DNA of 64,000 nt from Planctomycetota bacterium (GCA_016776905.1 JADHSM010000004.1:62001-126000); one strand, 5' to 3'; numbered from the stretch's first letter, positions 19,295 through 29,287 are shown. Notes: generated by a model not told the origin, from the letters alone. Program-made: numbers and translations.

Positions 19295-19804
19295 ATGAAT
19301 TCGGGAAATCAGAAAAAAGATTCTGATCATGACAAAGAAGGAAAAAAGAGAATCCGAATCGTCGTGGATTCCGATGGGTGCCCCGTCAAAGACGAGGTCG
19401 CCCGGGTGGCAAAACGTCTTCAACTACCGGTTGTTTTTGTTGCCAATCGGTTTATGAAAATTCCATCGGGTTCTGATTTCAGGCTTGAAGTCGTCCCTGA
19501 ATTGTTTGATGCCGCAGATGACTGGATCGCAGAAAACTGTGATGAGTTTACGGTGGTGGTTTGCGGAGATATTCCGTTGGCTTCTCGTTGTGTTGCTGCA
19601 GGTTCACAGGTCGTTGATCCCAGAGGTCGTATCCTTGATGAGGAGACGGTCGGAGAAGCGTTAGCTCGAAGAGATTTAGCGACCCATCTGAGGGATCTGG
19701 GATTGCCCACGAGCGGGCCTGCGCCTTTTGAACAAAGGGACCGATCCGCATTCTTACAAGCGATGGATCGGGTGCTTCAAATAGTGATGCGTCAACAACC
19801 TTGA
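19295..19804 (+). CDS. YaiI/YqxD (DUF188) family protein
   Basis: VDSDGCPVKDEVARVAKR, VVCGDIPLASRCVAAGSQVVDPRGRILDEETVGEALARRDL. Confidence 0.93.
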   Translation: MNSGNQKKDSDHDKEGKKRIRIVVDSDGCPVKDEVARVAKRLQLPVVFVANRFMKIPSGSDFRLEVVPELFDAADDWIAENCDEFTVVVCGDIPLASRCVAAGSQVVDPRGRILDEETVGEALARRDLATHLRDLGLPTSGPAPFEQRDRSAFLQAMDRVLQIVMRQQP

Positions 19805-20784
19805 GGGGGGCTGAGGCATTCTAACGGATCATCTGTCGGGTCTGGCCCACATATGTCATTCGGGGCAGCCGGAGGTGATCCTCCCGTGAAAAGGTGACCC
19901 AGAAGAAGGATGGCATCTCCCAAATTGACGTCCCCATTGTCATCGTTATCGCAACTGTCCATGCAGCCGGGTGCAGCGCCACTTGTGAACATATATCCCA
20001 AGAGGTTTACAGCGTCACTGATATCTAATGCGCTATCGCCATTGAAGTCTCCTCTGATAAATGAGGATCCTCCAATCACAGGGTAAGAGAGTTGGCATGA
20101 AATGAATTCGAGTGAGAACTCGATGCTAAAAGCGTCAAAGACGCCGTCTCCGTCAATATCAGTATCCGGGACGATGCCTAGGAAAGCGAAAACCTCTGTC
20201 ATTGTCGTGTAGTTGAAGGGGAATCCATCGAAGGGGAACGGTGCAGGGATCGCATCAATGATCAGAACAGGAATAGCCGTGGGGATTGATGGAGAGATCG
20301 CAGAGGATCCTCCGGGCTCAATCGTAAGTTCTAGAAGCACGTTAGGAACTGGGATTCCTCCGGGGAGTGTCAAGTCTGCCGGACCCGCAGAGAGTAAGCC
20401 CCCTGTGATGGATCCGGGAGTAAAGATCACAAGCGGGTTTCCCAAATCGTCGAGGCTTTCTGGGGTCACTTCAAAGAGGTTGTTTCCAGAGAAGTTGTTG
20501 GAAGTATCTCCGTCGAGGTCAATGCCCAGAAGAGAAGCGACTTCAACCTCGGGGTCATCTTGCATCGTTGGATCGTCCAAAGACCGAACTTCAAGTAGAT
20601 TAAACTGCGGACTATTTGCCAATTGATCCTGGAGTATGGGATCGATGAGATCAGAAGCGATCGCTAGAGACCCTCCGGTTATCGTGATTCCAGAATTGAC
20701 AAATGCTGTCTCGATGGGTTCTCCGGCACCAAGAGAAGGTGCAAGGAATAGAAACAGGCATGTAATTGTCAGTAACATTTTCAC
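19792..20784 (-). CDS. Secreted protein with C-terminal dockerin-like module
   Basis: Signal peptide; FIRGDFNGDSALDISDAVNLLGYMFTSGAAPGCMDSCDNDDNGDVNLGDAILLLGHLFTGG...CGPDPTDDPLECLSPPQGC end. Confidence 0.82.
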   Translation of the reverse strand: MKMLLTITCLFLFLAPSLGAGEPIETAFVNSGITITGGSLAIASDLIDPILQDQLANSPQFNLLEVRSLDDPTMQDDPEVEVASLLGIDLDGDTSNNFSGNNLFEVTPESLDDLGNPLVIFTPGSITGGLLSAGPADLTLPGGIPVPNVLLELTIEPGGSSAISPSIPTAIPVLIIDAIPAPFPFDGFPFNYTTMTEVFAFLGIVPDTDIDGDGVFDAFSIEFSLEFISCQLSYPVIGGSSFIRGDFNGDSALDISDAVNLLGYMFTSGAAPGCMDSCDNDDNGDVNLGDAILLLGHLFTGGSPPAAPNDICGPDPTDDPLECLSPPQGC

Positions 20785-20983
20785 GATAAAGCCTCTCGCT
20801 GACGGAGCGTATGTGCGATTTTTTTAGCAGGAACGAGGCCGGCGCATCTATGCCAGCCAGTGTCTGTATCGACTGATTTATTGTACAGGCTCTTCCTGTT
20901 ATGAGATACGGGGGGTCGAGTTGGCACGTAACCTAGATAAGATAGACTGTCTGGAGTGGGATTATTTCCCGGGAGGGGCCGAA

Positions 20984-23668
20984 ATGAGTTTGAACTTGTC
21001 CAAAATTTCTCCACTGATTTTATTGTTCACAGCGGTGATGCTTTTATCTGGATCCGTTTTTTCATCCGCAGCGGATATTCCATTTGTCCGTGGAGATGCC
21101 AATACGGATGGAGTCGTCAATCTCTCGGATGGGATTTGGTTACTGCAGTATTTGTTTCTTTCGACTCCGGAAGGCGAATGCGCTGCTGCCAGAGATTTCA
21201 ATTCAGATGGGCAAGTCGATTTGGCCGATGCCTTAGGAGTGATTTCTTTTCGCCTCCTCGATGGTGCGCCTCCAGCGCATCCATATCCTTACTGTGGTGA
21301 TTCAAGCATCGGTGAATGTGCCAGCTATCCCATATGCCCGCCTGTGCCAGATGTTCAAGTGAACCGCGATGAACTAGGGGTCTGGTTTATTGAAGGCGGA
21401 TCCATTTTTGATCTCTACGAAGCTTTCGGTTACGAAGTGGCCGTTGATCGACTTTGGCAAGCAGAATATTTCCGGCGATTGTGTCGTGGAAGATTAGCAG
21501 AAATCTACGGAGTCGATCAGGCTCAGACCGATATCAGTATTCGATTGTTGGGGTATTCGGATGAGGAATACCTTGCTGGATTTGAGAACATCTCCGAACG
21601 AGCCAAGGAATTGGTTTTAGGATACATTGCGGGATTCAATCGGCGTATCGAAGAGTTGGGTGCTGACCCTACCGACTTACCTTTTGAATTTACTGATTTC
21701 GGATTCTTTCCGGAGCCGTGGACCGTCGTGGATGTGATGGCTCTACAAGTGACACTGTTGAGAAATTTTGACTCTGAGGCACTCTCTACTCATCAGTTGG
21801 ATAATGCAGTGCTTCTGGCAGAACTGGAGGACGAGCATCCCCAAGATGCCTTAGCGATGTTCGATGACCTTCGTTGGCTCGATGACCCCGATGCTCCGAC
21901 GATGATTCCTCCGACAGCACCGTTTCAGGAACTTCAGTCAGCACAAGGCTTGCCTACGCCTGTAGCGGGACAATATCAGGTAGAAAATCTCCGATTGTTA
22001 CGCGATAGGGCTCATGAGGTTTTTGAAGGAACGCGGGATCGCCTTCAAGGAATTGGGACGCCTCTCAGAATGGGGAGTTATGCATGGGTGGTAGGAGGGG
22101 ATCTGACCGATTCTGGAAACCCCATCATCTACGCGGGTCCTCAAATGGGATTCACTGCACCGGCGATTATCGTCGAAGGTTCACTTCGTGGTGCGGGTAT
22201 CGATGTTTCAGGGATGGCTGTTCCCGGGCTTCCAGGGATGATCATTGGACGTACCCCGCGCCATGCATGGTCGGGGCAGGTTGCACATGCTCATACCGTA
22301 GATTTGTATCTTGATGCCGTGGAAGACATCTCGTTGCACAGGATTGAAACCATCCCGTTGGGGAAAGATCAATTTTTCAATCTTCCGGTCTATAGATCTG
22401 TACATGGTCCAGTGATTTCACCCATAGTGATCAGCACTGAAAATCTTGAAGGTCCAGTGGTGACTTGGAAATATTCACACTGGGGAAATGAACTGCGAAC
22501 TGTGGATGTCAACCTCGACATGGTCATGGCAAGAAATCTTCAAGAGTTCAGTTCGGCTATGGATGAGTTTTCTGTCAGCCTGCACGTCTGTTACGCAGAT
22601 CGTCGGCAAAATATTGCATACTGGATGGCTGGATTAGATCCGGTTCGAGTTCCTGGTGCTGATCCACGACTTCCTCAACTTGGGGATGGTTCGATGGAAT
22701 GGACGCAGCCTGTCACTTACAAACCCAGAAAGACAGTGACGAATCCCTCAAGGGGCTGGATTGGCGGTTGGAATAACAAGGCGGGGTCAGGAGAAGCCGG
22801 TGGTGCCAATCCTAATCATGCCTATGGAAAGTTCCATAGAGCACACGCCATGCAAGATCGACTGACCTCTGCGGTGGCTGAAGGTCCACTGGACTTCGAA
22901 TTCGTCCGCGATCTTGCTCTCGAGGTCAGTGCGACTGACTGTTGCGATCTCGGAAAAAATGGCGGCAATAAGTGGTTCTTTGTTTCCGAAAGCTTTACTG
23001 AAGCAGTCGAAGCGGATTTGACACCAGAGAGACTCGAAGCTCTACAACTCCTGGAATCCTGGGATGGCTACTTTGTCGAGGGTGGAGAAGAAGCATGGGT
23101 ATCAAGTACTGTAAATTCAGACGCCTGGGAGTTACAGGATCGCTGGATTCGTAGAGTTCTCGAGTTGGTTTTTGAAGATGAACTTGAAACAGAAACTCTG
23201 ACGTGGCGTCGGCAAGGTGAAAACTTGCTGTTCAATATTCTTCTTCGTGGGTTACCCGGATCTGATCTTACTCTTCAAAATAGTATTAACTGGTTTGAGA
23301 ACCGAAGTTCTGTGGCCAAGCCTTCTGATCCTTTCGAACTGATCGTCTGGGCTTTGGATGACACCTTGGCGTCTTTAGGGCCGCGTCCTTGGGATATGGA
23401 TCGAGCGACCATCGATTATCAGGCGGATTCTCTTGGAGTCGTTTGGTCGGCTCCTTGGCTGGATCGGTCGACGTATGCACAAGTTGTGGAAGTGGGACCA
23501 GAAGGTCCGACTCGTATCGAATCGATGATCCCATTGGGGCAATCGGGTGCGATTTATGTCAATGGACAAGATCCCGAATTCGATCCCCAATACTTTGGGT
23601 TTACGGAAATCTTCGATGGATTTTTACACCGAGACTTCCCTGTGTTCCATGAGAGCCCTCAGGATTGA
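20984..23668 (+). CDS. Penicillin acylase family hydrolase with N-terminal dockerin-like module
   Basis: PFVRGDANTDGVVNLSDGIWLLQYLF...DFNSDGQVDLADALGVISF near N-terminus; then EAFGYEVAVDRLWQAEYFRRLCRGRLAEIYG, LRMGSYAWVVGGDLTDSGNPIIYAGPQMGFTAPA, WSGQVAHAHTVDLY. Confidence 0.87.
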   Translation: MSLNLSKISPLILLFTAVMLLSGSVFSSAADIPFVRGDANTDGVVNLSDGIWLLQYLFLSTPEGECAAARDFNSDGQVDLADALGVISFRLLDGAPPAHPYPYCGDSSIGECASYPICPPVPDVQVNRDELGVWFIEGGSIFDLYEAFGYEVAVDRLWQAEYFRRLCRGRLAEIYGVDQAQTDISIRLLGYSDEEYLAGFENISERAKELVLGYIAGFNRRIEELGADPTDLPFEFTDFGFFPEPWTVVDVMALQVTLLRNFDSEALSTHQLDNAVLLAELEDEHPQDALAMFDDLRWLDDPDAPTMIPPTAPFQELQSAQGLPTPVAGQYQVENLRLLRDRAHEVFEGTRDRLQGIGTPLRMGSYAWVVGGDLTDSGNPIIYAGPQMGFTAPAIIVEGSLRGAGIDVSGMAVPGLPGMIIGRTPRHAWSGQVAHAHTVDLYLDAVEDISLHRIETIPLGKDQFFNLPVYRSVHGPVISPIVISTENLEGPVVTWKYSHWGNELRTVDVNLDMVMARNLQEFSSAMDEFSVSLHVCYADRRQNIAYWMAGLDPVRVPGADPRLPQLGDGSMEWTQPVTYKPRKTVTNPSRGWIGGWNNKAGSGEAGGANPNHAYGKFHRAHAMQDRLTSAVAEGPLDFEFVRDLALEVSATDCCDLGKNGGNKWFFVSESFTEAVEADLTPERLEALQLLESWDGYFVEGGEEAWVSSTVNSDAWELQDRWIRRVLELVFEDELETETLTWRRQGENLLFNILLRGLPGSDLTLQNSINWFENRSSVAKPSDPFELIVWALDDTLASLGPRPWDMDRATIDYQADSLGVVWSAPWLDRSTYAQVVEVGPEGPTRIESMIPLGQSGAIYVNGQDPEFDPQYFGFTEIFDGFLHRDFPVFHESPQD

Positions 23669-24618
23669 AAGCCTTTCTTCTGCTGGTGTTCGTGTTGTGT
23701 GCTTCGGGGTGTCAGATTCCGTGGTATGCGTCCAATGCGAGTGGAATAGTTGAGCGTATCGCCAATTCCAAAACCAGTGATCAATTATTGGCGGAACTGC
23801 CCCAGGAAGCTCCTCATCGAAAAGCACTGGAAGATCTTCCAGAGGTATTGGAGTTTGCTCGAGATAAGGGCCTGAATGTTGGGGGCGCATATCAACGTAT
23901 AGACGTCATGCCTGACCCGGTCAGCTTTATCGTTATCGCCGCGCAACCCGAATCATTGACTCTCCATCAGTGGGATTTCCCCATCGTCGGTTTGGCTCCT
24001 TATAAAGGATACCGGTTCCTGAAACATGCACAGAGAGAGGCTCAGGCTTTGCAGTCTCAAGGTCTCATCTCTTGCGTTTATCCTGTCGAGGCTTTCAGTA
24101 GTCTCGGATGGTTTCCTGAAGCCTTACCCGGTGCGATTCTGTCTCTCTCTGAGCCACGTAGGGTGCGAATCATATTTCACGAGTTGGTTCATCGAACCAT
24201 CTTCTTTCCCGGTAAGGCCGATTTGAATGAGAGTTTGGCGAACTATCTTGGAGACGAGTTTGCGAAAGAATGGATCGAGAAGAGATACGGGCGAGCGAGC
24301 GTTCAATTCGTTGATCTGCACGATGAAATTCAAGATCAGGAGCGTCTCCGCCAGCGGGTCCTTCGATTGAAGGAACAGTGGTCTGCTCCCACGTTGCAGG
24401 ACGATCTGGAGCAATTTCAGGAAGAATTGCGATCTGAGACATGGATGTCGCAAATGGGGCGAGAACAATCTGTCCGAATCTGGACCCTACCCATGATACT
24501 GATGTTACAGGTCTACGATTCCGGGGCTTGGCCTTGGAAGGAAGTCTGGGAAAAGTGCCAAGGGGACGTCGATGTCCTCCAGTGGCTGATCCAGCGGGAA
24601 TTTCTTGGAACTCCGTGA
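23665..24618 (+). CDS. Predicted aminopeptidase (COG4324-like), lipoprotein
   Basis: CASGC lipobox-like; GWFPEALPGAILSLSEPRRVRIIFHELVHRTIFFPGKADLNESLANYLGDE (HELVH zinc site). TTG start overlaps the previous stop. Confidence 0.8.
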   Translation: MKAFLLLVFVLCASGCQIPWYASNASGIVERIANSKTSDQLLAELPQEAPHRKALEDLPEVLEFARDKGLNVGGAYQRIDVMPDPVSFIVIAAQPESLTLHQWDFPIVGLAPYKGYRFLKHAQREAQALQSQGLISCVYPVEAFSSLGWFPEALPGAILSLSEPRRVRIIFHELVHRTIFFPGKADLNESLANYLGDEFAKEWIEKRYGRASVQFVDLHDEIQDQERLRQRVLRLKEQWSAPTLQDDLEQFQEELRSETWMSQMGREQSVRIWTLPMILMLQVYDSGAWPWKEVWEKCQGDVDVLQWLIQREFLGTP

Positions 24619-24708
24619 TCATGACCCTCGTTACATTTTGTAGACACTCTGGGAATCGTTCTTTAGAGACGATTTCAGAGCTTTCTAGGCCCGCTAGAAG
24701 GGAATCTC

Positions 24709-25284
24709 ATGGATATGGGAGCCGAAGACAAGAAGTTGGCGTTCGAGGAGGTATTCATGCCTTTTATCGACGACGTCTTCCGCTTTTCCCTGGGATTGAC
24801 TCGCAATAGAACCCAGGCAGAAGATCTGGTTCAAGATACATTCTTGAAGGCATTTAAGGCGTTTGGTTCATTCCGCGCCGGGAGCAATGCAAAATCATGG
24901 ATCTTCAGGATCTGCAAAAATCACTTTATCGACAAATACAGAGTGAAAGCCCGCAGGCCTGTACATCAGACTCTTGTAGATGGTGTTTCCTCAGTCTCTC
25001 CTCGACGCTCGATTGAAGTGTTCGAAAGAGAAGGGATCGAGAATGAAGACACCTTTTTGGATCTCTTTGGGGATGAGGTGAATCGATTTCTGAGGGAACT
25101 GCCCGAAGATTTTCGAAAAGCTCTCCTCCTCTGTGATCTCGACGGATTAAGGTATGATGAAATCGCAGACGTTCTGGATGTCCCGGTCGGTACCGTCCGA
25201 TCGAGAATCTCTCGAGCGCGTGCATTTCTGAGAGAAAGACTGGAATCTTACGCAACAGAACTCGGCTACGGTCGAGATCAATAA
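24709..25284 (+). CDS. ECF-type RNA polymerase sigma factor
   Basis: Sigma-70 region 2 NRTQAEDLVQDTFLKAFKAFGSFRAGSNAKSWIFRICKNHFID; region 4 LPEDFRKALLLCDLDGLRYDEIADVLDVPVGTVRSRISRARAFLRERL. Confidence 0.94.
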   Translation: MDMGAEDKKLAFEEVFMPFIDDVFRFSLGLTRNRTQAEDLVQDTFLKAFKAFGSFRAGSNAKSWIFRICKNHFIDKYRVKARRPVHQTLVDGVSSVSPRRSIEVFEREGIENEDTFLDLFGDEVNRFLRELPEDFRKALLLCDLDGLRYDEIADVLDVPVGTVRSRISRARAFLRERLESYATELGYGRDQ

Positions 25285-25301
25285 GCGGGAAGTCAAGGCT
25301 C

Positions 25302-26105
25302 ATGGACGATTGTATTCGATATCAAGAAAAACTTCATGAGTGGGTTGATCAAGAATTAGATCTTCCTATCAGTGAAGACATCGATCTTCATGTGAGCCGT
25401 TGTCCTCATTGTGCGGATACCGCCAAAGGCATCCGGCATATGAAGGAGTTGGTGAAGTGTAAGGCATTCCGGCCTGAGGTTCCCCAACGGCTAAGAGGTA
25501 ATATCGAGCAAATGATCAACTTGGAGTCTCGTCGGAAGATCGTCTCTCGCTGGTCAGGAAGATCGATTTTACCTCTCGCCTCGACGGCGGCATTGATCCT
25601 TGTTTTTGTTTTCCCAATACTTTTCGATAATTTTTCCAAGCCTTCCTCGCTCGATGCCAGTGTTATCAGTGATTACGTTTTCAATTCACACTTGAGGTCA
25701 CTGAATGGAGACGATAAGCCCAGTGCGCTCTTTGAATGTCCCATTCAAGCGGGACAGTTTATCTCCGGGGTTTTTGATCGGCAGGTCAAACTCCCCGTGT
25801 TGGATACTTTCAGTATTTGGGGCGTTTCTATGGAGACGATCGATGGGAGCGAAATCCCGAAAGTCTTCTATCGAGGTGAAGAGCAGCACATATCTCTATT
25901 CCTAGTTTGTATGCCTCATGTCCCCTCGAAGGGGATCCATCTCTTGAAACAAGGTTCCAATTTCGGGATCTATTGCTTCCCTGGGAGTGATTTCTGCTGC
26001 CTTCTCGCCACGTCAGAACAACCGGCTCAATATCACAATGTCATCTCTTCCTGCCACTGCGAGGTCGAGAATTGCACGTCACAATGTGAGTGTCATTCCA
26101 AATAA
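25302..26105 (+). CDS. Anti-sigma factor with zinc finger, one TM helix and Cys-rich C-terminal tail
   Basis: HVSRCPHC zinc motif, TM ILPLASTAALILVFVFPIL, C-terminus SSCHCEVENCTSQCECHSK; adjacent to ECF sigma. Confidence 0.8.
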   Translation: MDDCIRYQEKLHEWVDQELDLPISEDIDLHVSRCPHCADTAKGIRHMKELVKCKAFRPEVPQRLRGNIEQMINLESRRKIVSRWSGRSILPLASTAALILVFVFPILFDNFSKPSSLDASVISDYVFNSHLRSLNGDDKPSALFECPIQAGQFISGVFDRQVKLPVLDTFSIWGVSMETIDGSEIPKVFYRGEEQHISLFLVCMPHVPSKGIHLLKQGSNFGIYCFPGSDFCCLLATSEQPAQYHNVISSCHCEVENCTSQCECHSK

Positions 26106-26256
26106 TTCTAAGAGGATCGAAATCCCCAAATTTGGCTTTTCAGGGCTTTTCTCCTCCACAAAACACATCTTTTCATGAATTTAAAATTACAAACTGCTCA
26201 TCTAATGAAGCAAGAGGGCTTGCCTCTTTCCTTCTGGGCGAGCATTCTCTCATTGA

Positions 26257-26340
26257 GGGCGAGTGGCGGAACTGGCAGACGCGGGGGACTTAAAATCCCC
26301 TCCCCGTTCGGGGGTCCGGGTTCGATTCCCGGCTCGCCCA
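26257..26340 (+). tRNA. tRNA-Leu(TAA)
   Basis: Acceptor GGGCGAG/CTCGCCC, long variable arm, anticodon stem GGGGA-CTTAAAA-TCCCC, T-arm CCGGG-TTCGATT-CCCGG. Confidence 0.94.
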
Positions 26341-26364
26341 AATTTAGAATCTGAAAAGAGGCTC

Positions 26365-27180
26365 ATGTTTAGAATCCAAAGATTATCGCAGCTTTGTATC
26401 TGTGGGATGTGTTTGCTACTTCTCGGTCTCGTGGGTTGCCAAGCAGGAGGAGCCGGAACTGTTCGCCTTCGTGCAGAGAACTGGAACCCCACTCCAGGAG
26501 GATCGATACAGGCTTCTGATTTAGGATCTATTGGCGATATCATAGATTTGGAATCAGACCTTGGACTTGGTGAAGAAAAAGGCCTGTGGGTTTATGGAGT
26601 TGAGGCCGACTTAGGTATTGGAACTCTCGAGTTAACCAACATCGAATTCTCAACTCTCGGTTCACGTGTCGTTTCCTCTGCCATCGACTTTGGAGGTTCC
26701 AGTTTCGAAGCGGGTACTATCGGTACCAACTTTGAGGTGGAAGTGACAAAGGTTCGTAATAAGGGCTCACTCTTTGGGTTTGGACCTGTGGGTTTGAAGT
26801 ACCTTTGGGGACTCGACAATCTCATTGTCGATACCACTCTCAGTGGAGCCTTAGTAGGAGGCGGTGGACAAGCTTCTGTCTCTCGAACTCTCGACGAGTG
26901 GATACCGACGATTGGAGTCGGGGCCTACTCAAGTATTCCGATTGGAAATGACTGGAGCTTCGAACTCGATGCGGAAATCGCAGGCCTTTGGGTCAGTGTC
27001 GGTGATATCGATGGCACCTACCAAGGAACGACTCTTCGTGCCGGCATTCGCCAGGGATCAGGGATCCTCCTCGGTGTGGGTCATAGATCTCTCATACTCG
27101 ATATCAAGGATGATGGCAGTGGCACAGGTGCTGACTTTGACCTTGGAGGCACATTTCTATTCTTAGAGTGGGCCATTTGA
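26365..27180 (+). CDS. Outer-membrane beta-barrel-like lipoprotein
   Basis: Lipobox LLGLVGC; amphipathic beta pattern with terminal aromatic strand GGTFLFLEWAI. ATG at 26365, because the longer ORF overlaps the tRNA. Confidence 0.6.
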   Translation: MFRIQRLSQLCICGMCLLLLGLVGCQAGGAGTVRLRAENWNPTPGGSIQASDLGSIGDIIDLESDLGLGEEKGLWVYGVEADLGIGTLELTNIEFSTLGSRVVSSAIDFGGSSFEAGTIGTNFEVEVTKVRNKGSLFGFGPVGLKYLWGLDNLIVDTTLSGALVGGGGQASVSRTLDEWIPTIGVGAYSSIPIGNDWSFELDAEIAGLWVSVGDIDGTYQGTTLRAGIRQGSGILLGVGHRSLILDIKDDGSGTGADFDLGGTFLFLEWAI

Positions 27181-27195
27181 TGCGCTGTTCGGTTT

Positions 27196-27236
27196 AAAAA
27201 AAAAGGAAGTGTCCCAGTGGGACACTTCCTTTTTTT
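27196..27236. terminator. Bidirectional rho-independent terminator
   Basis: aaaaaaaaaggaagtgtccca-gt-gggacacttccttttttt. Confidence 0.95.
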
Positions 27237-27252
27237 AATTTGTGATCCTGTT

Positions 27253-29013
27253 TTAGGGACAACTGTTCGGTGACAGACAGTCGAGTCCATCCGGAGTGGG
27301 GTCCTGACCGCATGATTGTGCACCAGGAGCAGGGATTTCGGTCCCCGAAGAGAACAGGAACGACAACAGGAATATGGCGTCACCGATATCCAGTGCACCA
27401 TCATCATTGCAGTCGCTGGCGTCGAAACAACTCGGTGGAGCATTGCCACTGAAGAGCGCTCCAAGGAGTGAGACGGCATCACTGATGTCTACGGTCGAGT
27501 CTAGGTTACTATCTGCTCTGCGGAAGAGTGGGCTCTCACAGGCGTCTAGCACCCCATTACCATCTATATCTCCACCTTGGGTGAGGATTTCGATCAGGTC
27601 CCAAGTTCCATTGAGGTCACAGTCTTCCACTGTTCCAAGGAAGACCTGTTCCAGTCCTTCCAAATCGATACTGTCCACGTCTCCATCTTGATCGAGATCA
27701 TGAATGGCACAGGGAGAATCGGCGTCAAAGCTACCCGGGGCATCACCCGTCCAGCATGCTGAGAAACCATTCAAGTCACTCTCGTCGATGAAGTTATTTC
27801 CATCCGTGTCATATTCGGCGCGACCGAGAGAGTCTAAAAATGCGACGACCTTGTCTTGCTCACCTTTTGTGAGGTTGTTCCAAGCCTGTGAGGAAGCAAA
27901 TGCTTCTCCGAAGTGCCAGTTGACAGAATCGTTCACACCCTGGTAAAGGGTTTGAACCAAAACTCTTCCGTCGTGCAGTAACTGGCCACGAATGCGTAAT
28001 CCCCAGAGTGGTGGAGTTTTCATTTCGACCTCGAGCGCATCGCCTTGAGCGATGCCGTCTCCGAGGGCACCCATATCGTGCAAAAGAAAATCGCTGTAAG
28101 GCTTGAGATCTATTCCCGTCAACCCCGGCTCAGCGGAAACACCTGTAGTGAACTGGGGGTGGTGACAATCGGCACAGCCAATGTCGTTGAAGATCGTTTC
28201 CCCAGCCATCCCGGAACGGGGAGTTTGTGGGGCGGGAGCCAGAAACTTTTGAAAGTCCGTAATCCTATCGAGGTAGGGGACTCCATTGTCCATCGGCTCT
28301 TCAGGATCTGCGACGGAGTCGCATAACGGGAGAAGCGTGGTATCTCCATTGGGTGCGTTTTCCAGAGGGAGAATACTATTGGTGATGCCCATCTCCATGA
28401 GTGTGGCGTCTCCGCTGAAAGACATCAGTGTTGCCAACTGTGCTTTCCAGCCAAAGCGGCCCACCGTCAATGGAGCCGTTGGATCTTCCAGTACCGGTAC
28501 CCAATGAACGGTTCCACCCGAGGCTTGAAGTGCTTCGATGTCGGCATTGTCGATCGCCTCTACGAGTCCTGCTCCGAGAATAGATGGTGTGATTCTGTCG
28601 GCGATGATGGTGGCGGTCGCTGGAACCACTTCGAGGCATTCTGTCGAAATGGCGTTGGCCTGGAGTAAAGAGCCTCCCTCAGCATCCATAGGATCGAAGG
28701 GTGCTCCTTTATCTGCTGTACCAAAGCGGGTGACTGTAATCGGGCTGGTTCCACCGATGGGCACGGCATGACACGACGCACAAGAGTCCTGATTGAAGCC
28801 AGGGCCGAGACCTTCCGGCTCACTGAAGGAGCGCAGGAACTGCGTCTTCCCTAACAGAAAGCGTTCCAGTTGAGATGCGTTCAAAGTATTGAGAGGGTCT
28901 CCTGCTTTCGGCTGAGGGACCACCTGGGCCTCTAGGGAGAGCCCCCATACGGTCCCCATCAACAGAACAAGAATGAAATGAATCGCCGTCCATCGACATC
29001 TGGATTGCTGCAT
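27253..29013 (-). CDS. Di-heme oxidoreductase (COG3488-like) with DCDxNG/EF-hand-like region and C-terminal dockerin-like module
   Basis: DSCASCHAVPIGG and IGCADCHHPQF CxxCH motifs; DTDGNNFIDESDLNG; DCDLNGTWDLIEI...DIDGNGVLDACE; RADSNLDSTVDISDAVSLLGALFSGN...CGQDPTPDGLDCLSPNSCP. Confidence 0.88.
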   Translation of the reverse strand: MQQSRCRWTAIHFILVLLMGTVWGLSLEAQVVPQPKAGDPLNTLNASQLERFLLGKTQFLRSFSEPEGLGPGFNQDSCASCHAVPIGGTSPITVTRFGTADKGAPFDPMDAEGGSLLQANAISTECLEVVPATATIIADRITPSILGAGLVEAIDNADIEALQASGGTVHWVPVLEDPTAPLTVGRFGWKAQLATLMSFSGDATLMEMGITNSILPLENAPNGDTTLLPLCDSVADPEEPMDNGVPYLDRITDFQKFLAPAPQTPRSGMAGETIFNDIGCADCHHPQFTTGVSAEPGLTGIDLKPYSDFLLHDMGALGDGIAQGDALEVEMKTPPLWGLRIRGQLLHDGRVLVQTLYQGVNDSVNWHFGEAFASSQAWNNLTKGEQDKVVAFLDSLGRAEYDTDGNNFIDESDLNGFSACWTGDAPGSFDADSPCAIHDLDQDGDVDSIDLEGLEQVFLGTVEDCDLNGTWDLIEILTQGGDIDGNGVLDACESPLFRRADSNLDSTVDISDAVSLLGALFSGNAPPSCFDASDCNDDGALDIGDAIFLLSFLFSSGTEIPAPGAQSCGQDPTPDGLDCLSPNSCP

Positions 29014-29190
29014 GAAATCTTCCCTTTCTTCTCCCCAAAGTAGAGAATCCCAACCGGTTTACCGGATTTGAAACGGCTCTATTTTGTAAATGTCCCGTCA
29101 TCCCGTCTGAGGGGATGAAGTTTCATAATGCCCGGTGTTTTCCCCAACCCGGCAGTTCACTCATACTTCCCGCACAATAAAACACTCGAT

Positions 29191-29232
29191 AAAAATCGGG
29201 GTACTCCCAACATGCTTGTTGGACGTACCCCG
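29191..29232 (-). terminator. Rho-independent terminator for minus-strand gene 29316..31886
   Basis: Minus strand CGGGGTAC-GTCCAACAAGCATGTTGGGA-GTACCCCGATTTTT: 8-bp stem, nested CCAACA/TGTTGG, T-run. Confidence 0.8.
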
Positions 29233-29240
29233 AGTCGATC

Positions 29241-29287
29241 TTCCGACCTCTCCGGAACTCTTTAAAGAGTTTACAGAGAGGTCGGAA
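29241..29287 (-). other. Strong 12-bp stem hairpin with nested 16-nt palindrome
   Basis: ttccgacctctc ... gagaggtcggaa, enclosing aactctttaaagagtt. Confidence 0.8.

Noticed and set aside
24441-24809. 122-aa plus-strand ORF overlapping the aminopeptidase and ECF sigma genes
   Set aside because: Out of frame with two well-supported genes and of non-protein-like composition.
26235-26263. Duplicate gggcgag just upstream of tRNA-Leu as a tRNA fragment or attachment site
   Set aside because: Only 7 bp match and there is no integrase or mobile element nearby; insufficient.
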